Assembly: GCA_043718065.1 (NCBI GenBank)
Contig: JAYSWJ010000061.1
Location: 1-5,480 of the forward strand
DNA: 5,480 nt
Source: JAAFIP01 sp043718065
GTDB lineage: Bacteria; Pseudomonadota; Gammaproteobacteria; Burkholderiales; Burkholderiaceae_C
Direction: 5' to 3'
Shown here: positions 1-5,230 of the stretch, piece after piece
Layout of the letters: the number at the start of each line of letters is the position of its first letter
Numbering within the stretch: position 1 is the first letter of the stretch
The notes under the pieces: generated by a model
The model's database searches: none
What the model was told of the DNA's origin: nothing
What the model saw: the letters and a program-made list of their open reading frames with translations, nothing else
Program-made: the position numbers and the translations under genes

Positions 1-208
1 GGCGGCAAGCCGCCTACCCCCCAGGGGGCGGCAAGCACCCCCTCAAAAAACGCTTGGGCGTTTTTCTCACCCCTCGGAGGGAGTGGCCTGCGGCCCTCCC
101 CCCCGCTCTCGCAAGCGAGGCGTCCGACTCCCCCACCCTGTGAAACCTGCGGTTTCCCCGCCGAATACGGCGGCCCCCCTTCCCTAAGGTTTATCAGAAA
201 AAGGGGGG
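1..208. repeat. Cluster of tandem short hairpins
   Basis: At least eight non-identical inverted repeats follow each other with almost no spacing. Two loop classes recur. One has a GC-AA-GC centre (1-14 and 108-119; GGCAAGC also occurs at 30-36). The other has a CC-TGC-GG centre (85-95 and 142-156). The recurring centres suggest related palindromic units and not chance GC-rich sequence. This resembles REP-like clusters or the secondary-structure regions of plasmid origins, but no known element was recognised. Confidence 0.6.
46..65. terminator. A-tract/T-tract hairpin, probable bidirectional terminator
   Basis: An 8-bp perfect stem, AAAAACGC pairing with GCGTTTTT around a TTGG loop, has an A run on the left arm and a T run on the right arm. 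This is the usual form of a two-way intrinsic terminator. It would end a gene entering from the left edge. The GC part of the stem is only 3 bp, so its strength is uncertain. Confidence 0.5.
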
Positions 209-395
209 TAGCTTCGCTTTTTGCTGGCGCTGTAGCACGCTAGGCGGCCATTGGTGACGTTTTTGGCTACTGGTTAGGGTATCAGCCAGGCCAAGGCAGT
301 TTATCGCGCGTATGGCCTCGCCTTAGAAACGGGGGTCAAAGGTCAAAGTAGGGACTCTAAAGTACCGCGCGGCACGCCAGGCGGTGGTAATTTTG

Positions 396-423
396 TTGCG
401 TACAGTTTGGGCTTTGCTAGACT
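396..423 (+). promoter_or_regulatory. Possible promoter of the SRAP gene
   Basis: A -35-like TTGCGT (396-401) and a -10-like TAGACT (418-423) are separated by 16 bp. The predicted transcription start falls at or next to the A of the start codon at 430. No purine-rich ribosome binding site precedes that ATG, so a leaderless mRNA is possible. Both hexamers are weak matches (about 3/6 and 4/6), and no convincing LexA box is present. Confidence 0.3.
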
Positions 424-429
424 TCCCGC

Positions 430-1089
430 ATGTGCAGTAATTACTTCCCCACTACGGAACGACATCGCTTGCAGTGGTTTGGACTCGACCTGGCGGCCGA
501 CTGGGTATCACCTACAGGCAGGCCCCATGTGTGGAATCACTACGAGGCACCTATCGTTCGTTTACCCAGTTCAGCGGGGAAACCCACCAGAGGCGAGCTG
601 CTCACGTCTGAATTCGGCTTGTTGCCCTATTGGTCCACCACCCGCAAGATCAAGTACAGCACTTTCAATGCCCGTTCTGAGACGGCTGCCACGTCCAGCG
701 CCTACCGTGGTGCCTGGAGCCATGGCCAGCGCTGTATCGTGCCTGCTGACTGGATTGTGGAACCTGACTGGCGCAGCGGCAAACATTTACCGACCCGCAT
801 AGGCCGCGGCGATGGCCAGCCCATGGGGATTGCGGGATTGTGGGATCGCTGGGTAGATCCCTCCACTGGCGAAATCGTGTTGAGTTTTACGATGCTCACC
901 GTCAATGCAGATCAACATGCTGTGATGGAACATTTTCACAAACCCGGCGACGAAAAACGCATGGTAGTCATCTTGGGAAATCACCAATATGGTGACTGGC
1001 TGCATGCACCGGTGGACGCAACTCACGAGTTCCTGCAACGCTTCCCTGCTGAGCAGTTGGTGACCGCGACACTCATAGCCAGCGGCTAG
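430..1089 (+). CDS. SRAP (YedK/HMCES-like) abasic-site DNA-protein crosslink protein
   Basis: This 219-residue protein has the usual length of the SRAP family (SOS response-associated peptidase; E. coli YedK and human HMCES). Known members use the Cys exposed after Met removal to form a thiazolidine link with abasic sites in single-stranded DNA, shielding them from breakage. Visible landmarks are Met-Cys2 at the start, which fixes this start codon, NARSET (80-85, with Asn80 at the active-site position), ADWIVE (106-111, Glu111 in place of the GWYEW-type Glu), LTVNAD (156-161), and His170 followed by a KRMVVIL strand (176-182). The His-to-RM spacing is longer than the short HDRMP form of E. 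coli; I recall a similar HKPGDEKR form in betaproteobacterial homologues. Residue roles are mapped from E. coli by eye. The gene is convergent with the methyltransferase gene. It lies in the same window as umuDC, which fits a DNA-damage-tolerance role. No clear ribosome binding site is seen. Confidence 0.93.
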   Translation: MCSNYFPTTERHRLQWFGLDLAADWVSPTGRPHVWNHYEAPIVRLPSSAGKPTRGELLTSEFGLLPYWSTTRKIKYSTFNARSETAATSSAYRGAWSHGQRCIVPADWIVEPDWRSGKHLPTRIGRGDGQPMGIAGLWDRWVDPSTGEIVLSFTMLTVNADQHAVMEHFHKPGDEKRMVVILGNHQYGDWLHAPVDATHEFLQRFPAEQLVTATLIASG

Positions 1090-1096
1090 CTTTTTT
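1076..1096 (+). terminator. Intrinsic terminator overlapping the SRAP stop codon
   Basis: TAGCC (1076-1080) pairs with GGCTA (1084-1088) around an AGC loop. It is followed two bases later by six Ts (1091-1096). The stem includes the TAG stop codon. The stem is short (5 bp), so it may be a modest terminator. It separates the gene from the convergent methyltransferase gene, whose end is only 33 bp away. Confidence 0.5.
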
Positions 1097-1122
1097 GGTG
1101 AGCTTTGCGTAGTTTCGAGTCG

Positions 1123-2697
1123 TCAGATGAGTAAATTTTGTTTCTCAGCATCACCCACCACAGGAGCAGATTTAATGATAGTTCTGCTTAAAGGTAAATC
1201 TAGGCGCTTGCCATCTAGTAGTTCCTGAATTGTGACAATTTGAATACGATCGTCTTCACGCTGCAACATTGGATGTTTGTATTTACCTATCGCCTGAACT
1301 TCTTGGTTCATAGATTTTGTGGGAATGTCCATCGTGATTAAAAAGCCGAACTCAGCTTTTTCGCGTTGACGGTCGCTATTGAGCGTAGCAATAGTTGCGC
1401 GATTTGCGCCGCCTGACTTAACTTGAAATACGACTTTACCGTTAGTGTCAGCATTCACCATGAAATATGCAACACCATCTATGCCACCGTCTGCACCTTT
1501 TTTGTCGTTAATCCGAGCTTGGTTGTTCGAGTAAGAAAGTACAGCCCATTTTTCAAATTCTTTGCGAGTCTTATCGTCTTTGCGGTTTGCCAATGCAATA
1601 GCAGATTCATAATCACGCGGTACGCCGTCCATTTGGATATTAGCTTCAATATCCGCCCATTTATCTAGGTATTTGTCTTGAATGCGTTTCAAAATCAAAC
1701 TAATTGACTGATAAGTAATGTCTATCCCTATCCAGCGGCGTTTGAGGTCTTGAGCTACTGCTACTGTTGTGCCACATCCGCAATAAGCATCCAGAACTAC
1801 ATCGTTTTCGTCGCTACTAGCTTGTACTATTTTGTATAGTAGAGCTTCTGGTTTTTGAGTTGGATAGCCTAGGCGCTCTTTTGCCGATGGTGCTACAAAG
1901 GGAATCTGCCACACGTCATTCTCTCTAACGCCTTCTTCATTAATCTCCCCATCACTAACAAGGTGAGGCTCTTCGCCTTCTTTAAACCTATGTAAAACAC
2001 CCTGCATTTTTCTTGCAACTGAACCTGCCGTGTAGTTCGTATAAATCACATTAAATTTATATTGGTCCTTTTGTTTGACGTAATAAAAAATAACATCGTG
2101 TAATTTTTGGAATTTCTTTGACTTGCCCGTCCAACGACGATAGTGCCAAATAATTTCGTTCAAAAATTCCCCGCCGTTTCCATCCGCACAAAACACGCTG
2201 TCCAAAACCAATTTCAAATAGTGCGAAGCGGTGGGATCACAATGCAGATAAAAGCTACCTGTTGGTTTTAGTACGCGGTGAATTTCTACAATTCTCAGCG
2301 TCATGTGCACTAGGTAGGCAAAAAGATCGCCATGCCCTAAAACTTGCTCCAAGCCTTTGATAAGGGCTACCGTTTGCGGCGTAAACTTACTGTTATTGAG
2401 GTTTTCAAGATCGAGAATGTAGGCAAGCCCTGCTTCGGCTTCGTTACCCCATTCCCAAGTGTCCATGAACGCTTGCGCCTGGGCTTTATCACCGCCGTCA
2501 GAGCCAATGTTGTTGTATATCTGGAAGTAATTTCTCTTTGAATTGAATGGCGGATCAATGTAGCAAAGGTCAACGCTTTCGCTGGGGATCTTGCGTCGCA
2601 AAACATCAAGGTTGTCCCCATAAAAAAGTTGGTTTTTACCTTGCGAATTGACCGAATTGAGTGGGGTATCTGTTGCTATTTTTTGACGGGTCGCCAT
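1123..2697 (-). CDS. Beta-class DNA methyltransferase fused to Mrr-like nuclease domain
   Basis: The 524-residue protein has two parts. Residues about 20-345 form an N6-adenine/N4-cytosine methyltransferase of the beta class. The catalytic motif IV (DPPF, 48-51) comes first. A presumed target-recognition stretch follows (about 190-275), then motif X (GYPTQKP, 277-283), then the AdoMet-binding motif I (DAYCGCGTT, 303-311) and an acidic strand end GIDI (324-327). Residues about 375-500 resemble Mrr-type restriction endonuclease domains. They show GADGGIDG (401-408, candidate metal ligand Asp407) and the strand VVFQVK (422-427, Gln425-x-Lys427), a complete D-QxK core. Modification and cleavage may therefore sit on one chain, and no separate restriction subunit is visible. 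Alternatively the nuclease fold only binds DNA. The gene is markedly more AT-rich than umuC next to it, which suggests separate acquisition. The ATG follows a weak GAGA element. Target sequence and N6 versus N4 specificity cannot be read from the sequence. Confidence 0.88.
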   Translation of the reverse strand: MATRQKIATDTPLNSVNSQGKNQLFYGDNLDVLRRKIPSESVDLCYIDPPFNSKRNYFQIYNNIGSDGGDKAQAQAFMDTWEWGNEAEAGLAYILDLENLNNSKFTPQTVALIKGLEQVLGHGDLFAYLVHMTLRIVEIHRVLKPTGSFYLHCDPTASHYLKLVLDSVFCADGNGGEFLNEIIWHYRRWTGKSKKFQKLHDVIFYYVKQKDQYKFNVIYTNYTAGSVARKMQGVLHRFKEGEEPHLVSDGEINEEGVRENDVWQIPFVAPSAKERLGYPTQKPEALLYKIVQASSDENDVVLDAYCGCGTTVAVAQDLKRRWIGIDITYQSISLILKRIQDKYLDKWADIEANIQMDGVPRDYESAIALANRKDDKTRKEFEKWAVLSYSNNQARINDKKGADGGIDGVAYFMVNADTNGKVVFQVKSGGANRATIATLNSDRQREKAEFGFLITMDIPTKSMNQEVQAIGKYKHPMLQREDDRIQIVTIQELLDGKRLDLPLSRTIIKSAPVVGDAEKQNLLI

Positions 2698-2747
2698 TGA
2701 TCTAATCTCAGTTTTAAATTATTACTACAAGTTTGGATGATTGAAAA
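2698..2747 (-). promoter_or_regulatory. Possible promoter of the methyltransferase gene
   Basis: On the minus strand a TTTTCA hexamer (2742-2747) lies 17-18 bp from an AT-rich -10 region (AATAAT at 2718-2723, 5/6 to consensus with an 18-bp spacer). Transcription would start about 14 bases before the ATG. The 111-bp gap after the coiled-coil gene leaves room for an own promoter, but read-through from the upstream pair is equally possible. Confidence 0.3.
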
Positions 2748-2808
2748 GAGGGCCGATACGCCCCAACATCTTTATGTGTGTGAACTGGTAAAAAAAGGCT
2801 TAAACAAA

Positions 2809-3000
2809 TCAATCTTTTAACCGCCTTACCTCAGCCGCGCGTAGGAGCATGTCGAGTTGAGTTTCAAGGCGTATAACGCGCTCGGTAAGATTCTCAATTT
2901 TGATTTGCTGGCCTTTCATAGCCTCTGACTGAGACTTCACCTTATCCTCCAGCTTGATCATGGAAGCCAATGCATCCCATACTTTGCCGGTGATGCTCAT
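2809..3000 (-). CDS. Small coiled-coil protein
   Basis: I do not recognise a named family for this 63-residue protein. From about residue 17 to 58 it reads as one continuous charged helix with hydrophobic heptad spacing (I-ENLTERVIRLETQLDMLL), preceded by a short non-polar helix containing Trp8. It has no signal peptide, membrane segment or enzymatic motif. A dimerising or oligomerising partner protein is the simplest reading. Its ATG overlaps the stop codon of the ribbon-helix-helix gene (ATGA), so the two are almost certainly translated together and probably act together. The methyltransferase gene starts 111 bp further on in the same direction. Confidence 0.75.
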   Translation of the reverse strand: MSITGKVWDALASMIKLEDKVKSQSEAMKGQQIKIENLTERVIRLETQLDMLLRAAEVRRLKD

Positions 3001-3323
3001 GCCGCCAATCTCATTGCGTCATTGCGTCCGCTGCGCTTGGCGGGCTGCGTGCCCGCTTTGCGCTCCATGGCCGCAATACGCTGGTTGCTGGCTTGTATGA
3101 AACTCAAGGCATCGTCAATAGCTACACCTGAATTATCAGCAGATTGCTTGGCACGGTCGGCGAGTTCCGATAAGTTGGCATCTTCAACGTCTTCGTTGTA
3201 CGAGAAAGCCGAGCGGCGCATCAGCTCAGATAGGGGTAGGCCCATTTTTTTGGCTTTGGCTTCGATTCTGCGTTTGTCTGCGGGTGCAATTTGCACAACA
3301 ACCCGTTCAATGGCCAGTGACAT
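2997..3323 (-). CDS. Ribbon-helix-helix DNA-binding protein
   Basis: The N-terminal 42 residues of this 108-residue protein fit a ribbon-helix-helix fold: a strand (about 6-12, ERVVVQI), helix A starting with PADKRRIEAKAKKMG, a turn, and helix B PLSELMRRSAFSY. This is the pattern of small plasmid regulators, antitoxins and relaxosome proteins such as MobC. The rest is a charged helical segment (about 48-90) and a basic tail (residues 90-108, AKRSGR), so it is longer than a minimal repressor. The ATG follows AAGGAG with 8 bases spacing. The gene has its own strong promoter with a palindrome inside, as expected for self-regulation. It overlaps the coiled-coil gene by ATGA. It could be a repressor of this operon, an antitoxin, or a mobilisation or partition accessory protein; I favour a DNA-binding regulator or accessory without naming a system. 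Confidence 0.8.
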   Translation of the reverse strand: MSLAIERVVVQIAPADKRRIEAKAKKMGLPLSELMRRSAFSYNEDVEDANLSELADRAKQSADNSGVAIDDALSFIQASNQRIAAMERKAGTQPAKRSGRNDAMRLAA

Positions 3324-3337
3324 GGTGATAACTCCTT

Positions 3338-3363
3338 ATGGTCATGGACATTGTATGTACATA
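3338..3363. promoter_or_regulatory. Candidate operator in the RHH promoter
   Basis: The perfect palindrome TATGTACATA (3354-3363) sits in the promoter spacer. Related 8-mers ATGTACAT (3355-3362) and ATGGACAT (3344-3351) are direct repeats 11 bp apart, one helical turn. A looser copy, ATGGTCAT, overlaps at 3338-3345. Ribbon-helix-helix repressors commonly bind such arrays as paired dimers, so binding by the adjacent gene product is a reasonable inference. Confidence 0.5.
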
Positions 3364-3377
3364 GACGAGCTTGTCAA
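3350..3377 (-). promoter_or_regulatory. Near-consensus sigma-70 promoter for the RHH operon
   Basis: On the minus strand a perfect -35 TTGACA (3372-3377) and a -10 TACAAT (3350-3355) are 16 bp apart, just past the umuC stop codon. Transcription would begin near 3343, giving a leader of about 20 bases that contains AAGGAG before the ATG at 3323. The ribbon-helix-helix and coiled-coil genes can therefore be expressed without SOS induction of umuDC. Confidence 0.7.
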
Positions 3378-3383
3378 ATGCGC

Positions 3384-4682
3384 TCACGCATAGGCCTGGG
3401 GTAAATCCGACCAGCTGGTGGTGTAGTGGGGGGTACGCCTTTCTTGGCGCATCTCAAAGGCGCGTTTGCGGTCTTGCACCCCGGCGCTGGCCACGCGCAG
3501 CGTGCCTTTGCCATAGCGGTCGTTGATGGCATCCAGGGAGGCCATCAAGGCGGTAGCTTGGGGTGTGGTGTCGTCCAGGGCCAGCTCTGCTTGTCCAAGG
3601 TCGTTAGCTTGCAGATCGAGCAGCATGACCCCCGCTTTGGCAAATTTGTAGCCCGGCTTATAAATCGCACGCATGCCAGCGCTGGCCGCTGCCACCAGCG
3701 CGTTAGTGCTGCTCGTGGGCCGTCGCAGCGGCACCGTGATGGACTGGGAGAATTGTTTGTCTTCCTGGCGAAACGGGCTGGTGTGCAGGAACACCAGCAG
3801 CTGGCCTGCTGCGCTGCCTTGCTTGCGCAACTTCTCCGCGGCCCGGCTGGCAAACTCGGACACCGCCTCGATCAGTGCGGGCAGCGCTGTGATGGGCTGG
3901 CCAAAGCTGCGCGTGCAGGCAATTTCCTGCTTATTTGGTGCGATGGTCTCCAAAGCGATACAGGCCTGGCCCTGCAGCTCCCTTACCGTGCGCTCCAGCA
4001 CCACGGACCAGCGGCGGCGCACGGTAGCCGCATCGAGCCTGGATAGATCCAGCACGGTGAGCACCTGCAAGGCGCGCAGCTGCTCTGCGATACGTCGTCC
4101 AACACCCCACACCTCGCCCACGTCCGTACTGGCCAACACGGCCTCAAAGACGGTGCGATCAAGCTGGGCCAGGTTGCACACCCGTGCCAGGGCAGCCGGG
4201 TAGGAACCCGGCTTGCGGTCGGCAGACTTGGCCACATGGTTGGCCAGCTTAGCCAGGGTCTTGGTGCTGCCAATGCCAATGCCTGTAGGAATGCCGGTCC
4301 ACTGCAGGATGCGTCCCCGCATATGCTCTGCCCGGGCCGTCATATCGCCACGCATGCCGTCCAGGCTGATGAAACACTCGTCGATGCTGTAGATTTCTTG
4401 CGTGGGGCCCAAGCCGGCTGCAATGCCCATCATGCGGTTGCTCATATCGCCATACAGTGTGAAATTGGCGCTCAGGGCCACTACGCCTGCATCCTTGAAC
4501 TCCGACTGCACCTGGAACCAGGGGTGACCCATCCGAATACCCAGGGCCTTGGCTTCGTTGGAGCGTGCGATAGCGCAGCCATCGTTGTTGGACAGCACTA
4601 TGACCGGCCTGCCTAACAGCGTGGGTCGGAATGCTCGTTCGCATGAGACGTAGAAGTTATTGCCGTCGACCAGGGCGTACAT
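3384..4682 (-). CDS. umuC: DNA polymerase V catalytic subunit UmuC
   Basis: This is a full-length 432-residue Y-family polymerase, close to E. coli UmuC (422). It would copy past lesions with processed UmuD' as partner. Visible landmarks are Asp6 in the first palm strand (ALVDGNNFY), Tyr11 at the steric-gate position, SNNDGCAIAR (31-40), and the catalytic pair Asp101-Glu102 in YSIDE, at the same numbers as in E. coli. They continue with GIGIGSTKTLAKLAN (134-148), helix-hairpin-helix-like VWGVGRRIAEQL (191-202), the little-finger domain (about 245-355) and a UmuC-type C-terminus ending YTTSWSDLPQAYA. The E. coli clamp-binding motif QLNLF is represented only by a poorly matching AELAL/QAELAL (364-369). 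The ATG is preceded by AAGGA with 6 bases spacing. The gene starts 17 bp after umuD and should be co-transcribed from the LexA-controlled promoter. Confidence 0.97.
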   Translation of the reverse strand: MYALVDGNNFYVSCERAFRPTLLGRPVIVLSNNDGCAIARSNEAKALGIRMGHPWFQVQSEFKDAGVVALSANFTLYGDMSNRMMGIAAGLGPTQEIYSIDECFISLDGMRGDMTARAEHMRGRILQWTGIPTGIGIGSTKTLAKLANHVAKSADRKPGSYPAALARVCNLAQLDRTVFEAVLASTDVGEVWGVGRRIAEQLRALQVLTVLDLSRLDAATVRRRWSVVLERTVRELQGQACIALETIAPNKQEIACTRSFGQPITALPALIEAVSEFASRAAEKLRKQGSAAGQLLVFLHTSPFRQEDKQFSQSITVPLRRPTSSTNALVAAASAGMRAIYKPGYKFAKAGVMLLDLQANDLGQAELALDDTTPQATALMASLDAINDRYGKGTLRVASAGVQDRKRAFEMRQERRTPHYTTSWSDLPQAYA

Positions 4683-4699
4683 GGTGGATCCTTGGTGGC
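4683..4699 (-). promoter_or_regulatory. umuC ribosome binding site in the umuD-umuC gap
   Basis: The 17-bp gap between the umuD stop and the umuC ATG carries AAGGA six bases before the start codon and no promoter-like sequence. It supports the chosen start and the two-gene operon. Confidence 0.7.
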
Positions 4700-5098
4700 T
4701 TACTGCACAAAGCGCTTGATGCAGGCGGTGACGACACCGCAGACTACCAAGGTCTGGCCTTCTTTGAAGGTGATTTCAGGAAAGGTGGGGTTGGCAGGCA
4801 GCAATTTGGTGATGCCATTGCGCAGATGGTAGGTTTTGACGGTGAAATCGTTGTCGACTTGGGCGACTACGATGTGGCCATGCGTGGGACGCAGCGCTCG
4901 GTTGACGACCAAAATATCACCGCTGAAGATGCCTACACCTTCCATGCTACGGCCACTACATTGCCACATGAAGGTGGCCAGCGGGTGGGTGATGAGCAGC
5001 TCGTTCAGGTCGTGGCGTTTGACGGCAAAGTCGTCTGCCGGAGATGGGAAACCGGCTGGGACGTGGCCAGCGACAAAGGGGAGCAATAGAGATAGCAT
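4700..5098 (-). CDS. umuD: UmuD translesion polymerase accessory protein, self-cleaving
   Basis: This 132-residue protein is a LexA/UmuD-type S24 self-cleaving protein. RecA filaments would trigger cleavage to UmuD', which joins UmuC in Pol V. The cleavage site is Ala15-Gly16, followed by FPSP (17-20) as in E. coli. Ala-Gly replaces E. coli Cys24-Gly25 and matches plasmid relatives such as MucA. The catalytic dyad is Ser51 (SGRSMEG) and Lys88 (FTVKT), 37 residues apart as in E. coli (60 and 97). The arm before the cleavage site is about nine residues shorter than in E. coli. It lacks the part where the ClpXP recognition residues lie there. In-frame stop codons just upstream exclude a longer start. 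No ribosome binding site precedes this ATG, and the LexA box core ends three bases before it, so the mRNA may be leaderless. The product acts in the cytoplasm with RecA, UmuC and the clamp. Confidence 0.95.
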   Translation of the reverse strand: MLSLLLPFVAGHVPAGFPSPADDFAVKRHDLNELLITHPLATFMWQCSGRSMEGVGIFSGDILVVNRALRPTHGHIVVAQVDNDFTVKTYHLRNGITKLLPANPTFPEITFKEGQTLVVCGVVTACIKRFVQ

Positions 5099-5101
5099 AA
5101 A

Positions 5102-5117
5102 CTGTATATAATTACAG
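5102..5117 (-). promoter_or_regulatory. LexA box (SOS operator) of umuDC
   Basis: The sequence CTGTATATAATTACAG has both perfect half-sites, CTGT and ACAG, with an AT-rich 8-bp centre. The flanks AA and TA make it match 17 of 20 positions of the E. coli-type consensus. It lies three bases before the umuD ATG and covers the probable -10 region (TATACA on the minus strand, 5103-5108), so LexA binding should block transcription. It is also 113 bp upstream of the divergent small gene and contains TATAAT on the plus strand (5107-5112), so it could influence both directions. Confidence 0.92.
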
Positions 5118-5148
5118 TATTATCAACCATTAGTGCATAGCGTGCTGT

Positions 5149-5217
5149 TTTACCTAAGTAAATATGCGCCGAGAGCTTGTTAGTTTTAAAGGTGCAACAC
5201 GCACCATTAGACGTCTA
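5149..5217. repeat. Small palindromes in the divergent intergenic region
   Basis: Three perfect inverted repeats lie between the LexA box and the small gene: TTTAC/GTAAA (5149-5162), GGTGC/GCACC around AACAC (5191-5205) and the 10-bp palindrome TAGACGTCTA (5208-5217). The last abuts the ribosome binding site of the small gene, so it could be an operator or an mRNA hairpin affecting translation. Confidence 0.5.
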
Positions 5218-5222
5218 GGAGG
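5217..5222 (+). promoter_or_regulatory. Strong ribosome binding site of the small gene
   Basis: A perfect AGGAGG stands eight bases before the GTG start at 5231. It is the best Shine-Dalgarno sequence in the window and is the main reason to accept a short gene with a non-ATG start. Confidence 0.75.
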
Positions 5223-5230
5223 AAACTATT

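Larger units (their letters stand above)
1..429. other. Gene-free left edge rich in hairpins
   Basis: I see no credible gene in this stretch. Bases 1-208 hold a run of perfect inverted repeats: GGCGGC/GCCGCC (1-14), AGGGGG/CCCCCT (23-43), AAAAACGC/GCGTTTTT (46-65), GGAGGG/CCCTCC (76-99) with an inner GGCC-TGC-GGCC (85-95), CTCGC/GCGAG (108-119), GAAACC/GGTTTC (142-156), CCGCCG/CGGCGG (158-173) and CCCCCCTT/AAGGGGGG (174-208). Bases 209-429 are plainer, with a tandem GGTCAAA pair (334-347), the palindrome CCGCGCGG (365-372) and the putative promoter of the SRAP gene. Such density fits an origin, transfer or recombination region, or stacked terminators. I cannot tell which. Confidence 0.7.

Noticed and set aside
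270..285. CTG-N10-CAG spacing as a LexA box for the SRAP gene
   Set aside because: Only the minimal CTG and CAG match. The flanking bases and the G-rich centre are unlike a LexA site, and it lies about 145 bp before the gene.
407..802. 131-residue forward reading frame overlapping the SRAP gene
   Set aside because: It is an out-of-frame shadow. The SRAP frame carries the conserved Cys2, NARSET and VNAD motifs, and this one carries none.
2789..2820. Intrinsic terminator after the coiled-coil gene (run of seven Ts on the minus strand)
   Set aside because: The T run is not preceded by a GC-rich stem. Only a weak AT pairing can be drawn.
2809..3323. Classical toxin-antitoxin pair
   Set aside because: The first protein could be an antitoxin, but the second is a simple coiled coil with no toxin motif, so the label is not supported.
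3426..4203. Long plus-strand reading frames (206 and 176 residues) opposite umuC
   Set aside because: They arise from the codon bias of the GC-rich umuC strand, show no recognisable domain, and umuC motifs are complete on the other strand.
4631..5111. Plus-strand reading frames opposite umuD
   Set aside because: They are shadows of umuD, whose cleavage site, Ser-Lys dyad and LexA box are all present on the minus strand.
5149..5175. RSF1010-like transfer origin (hairpin followed by GTAAATATGCGCC)
   Set aside because: Similarity to the nick region is limited to a few bases, the hairpin differs, and no relaxase gene is present in the window.
5179..5217. Integron attC-like site before the small gene
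   Set aside because: No GTTRRRY core with a matching RYYYAAC partner could be found.
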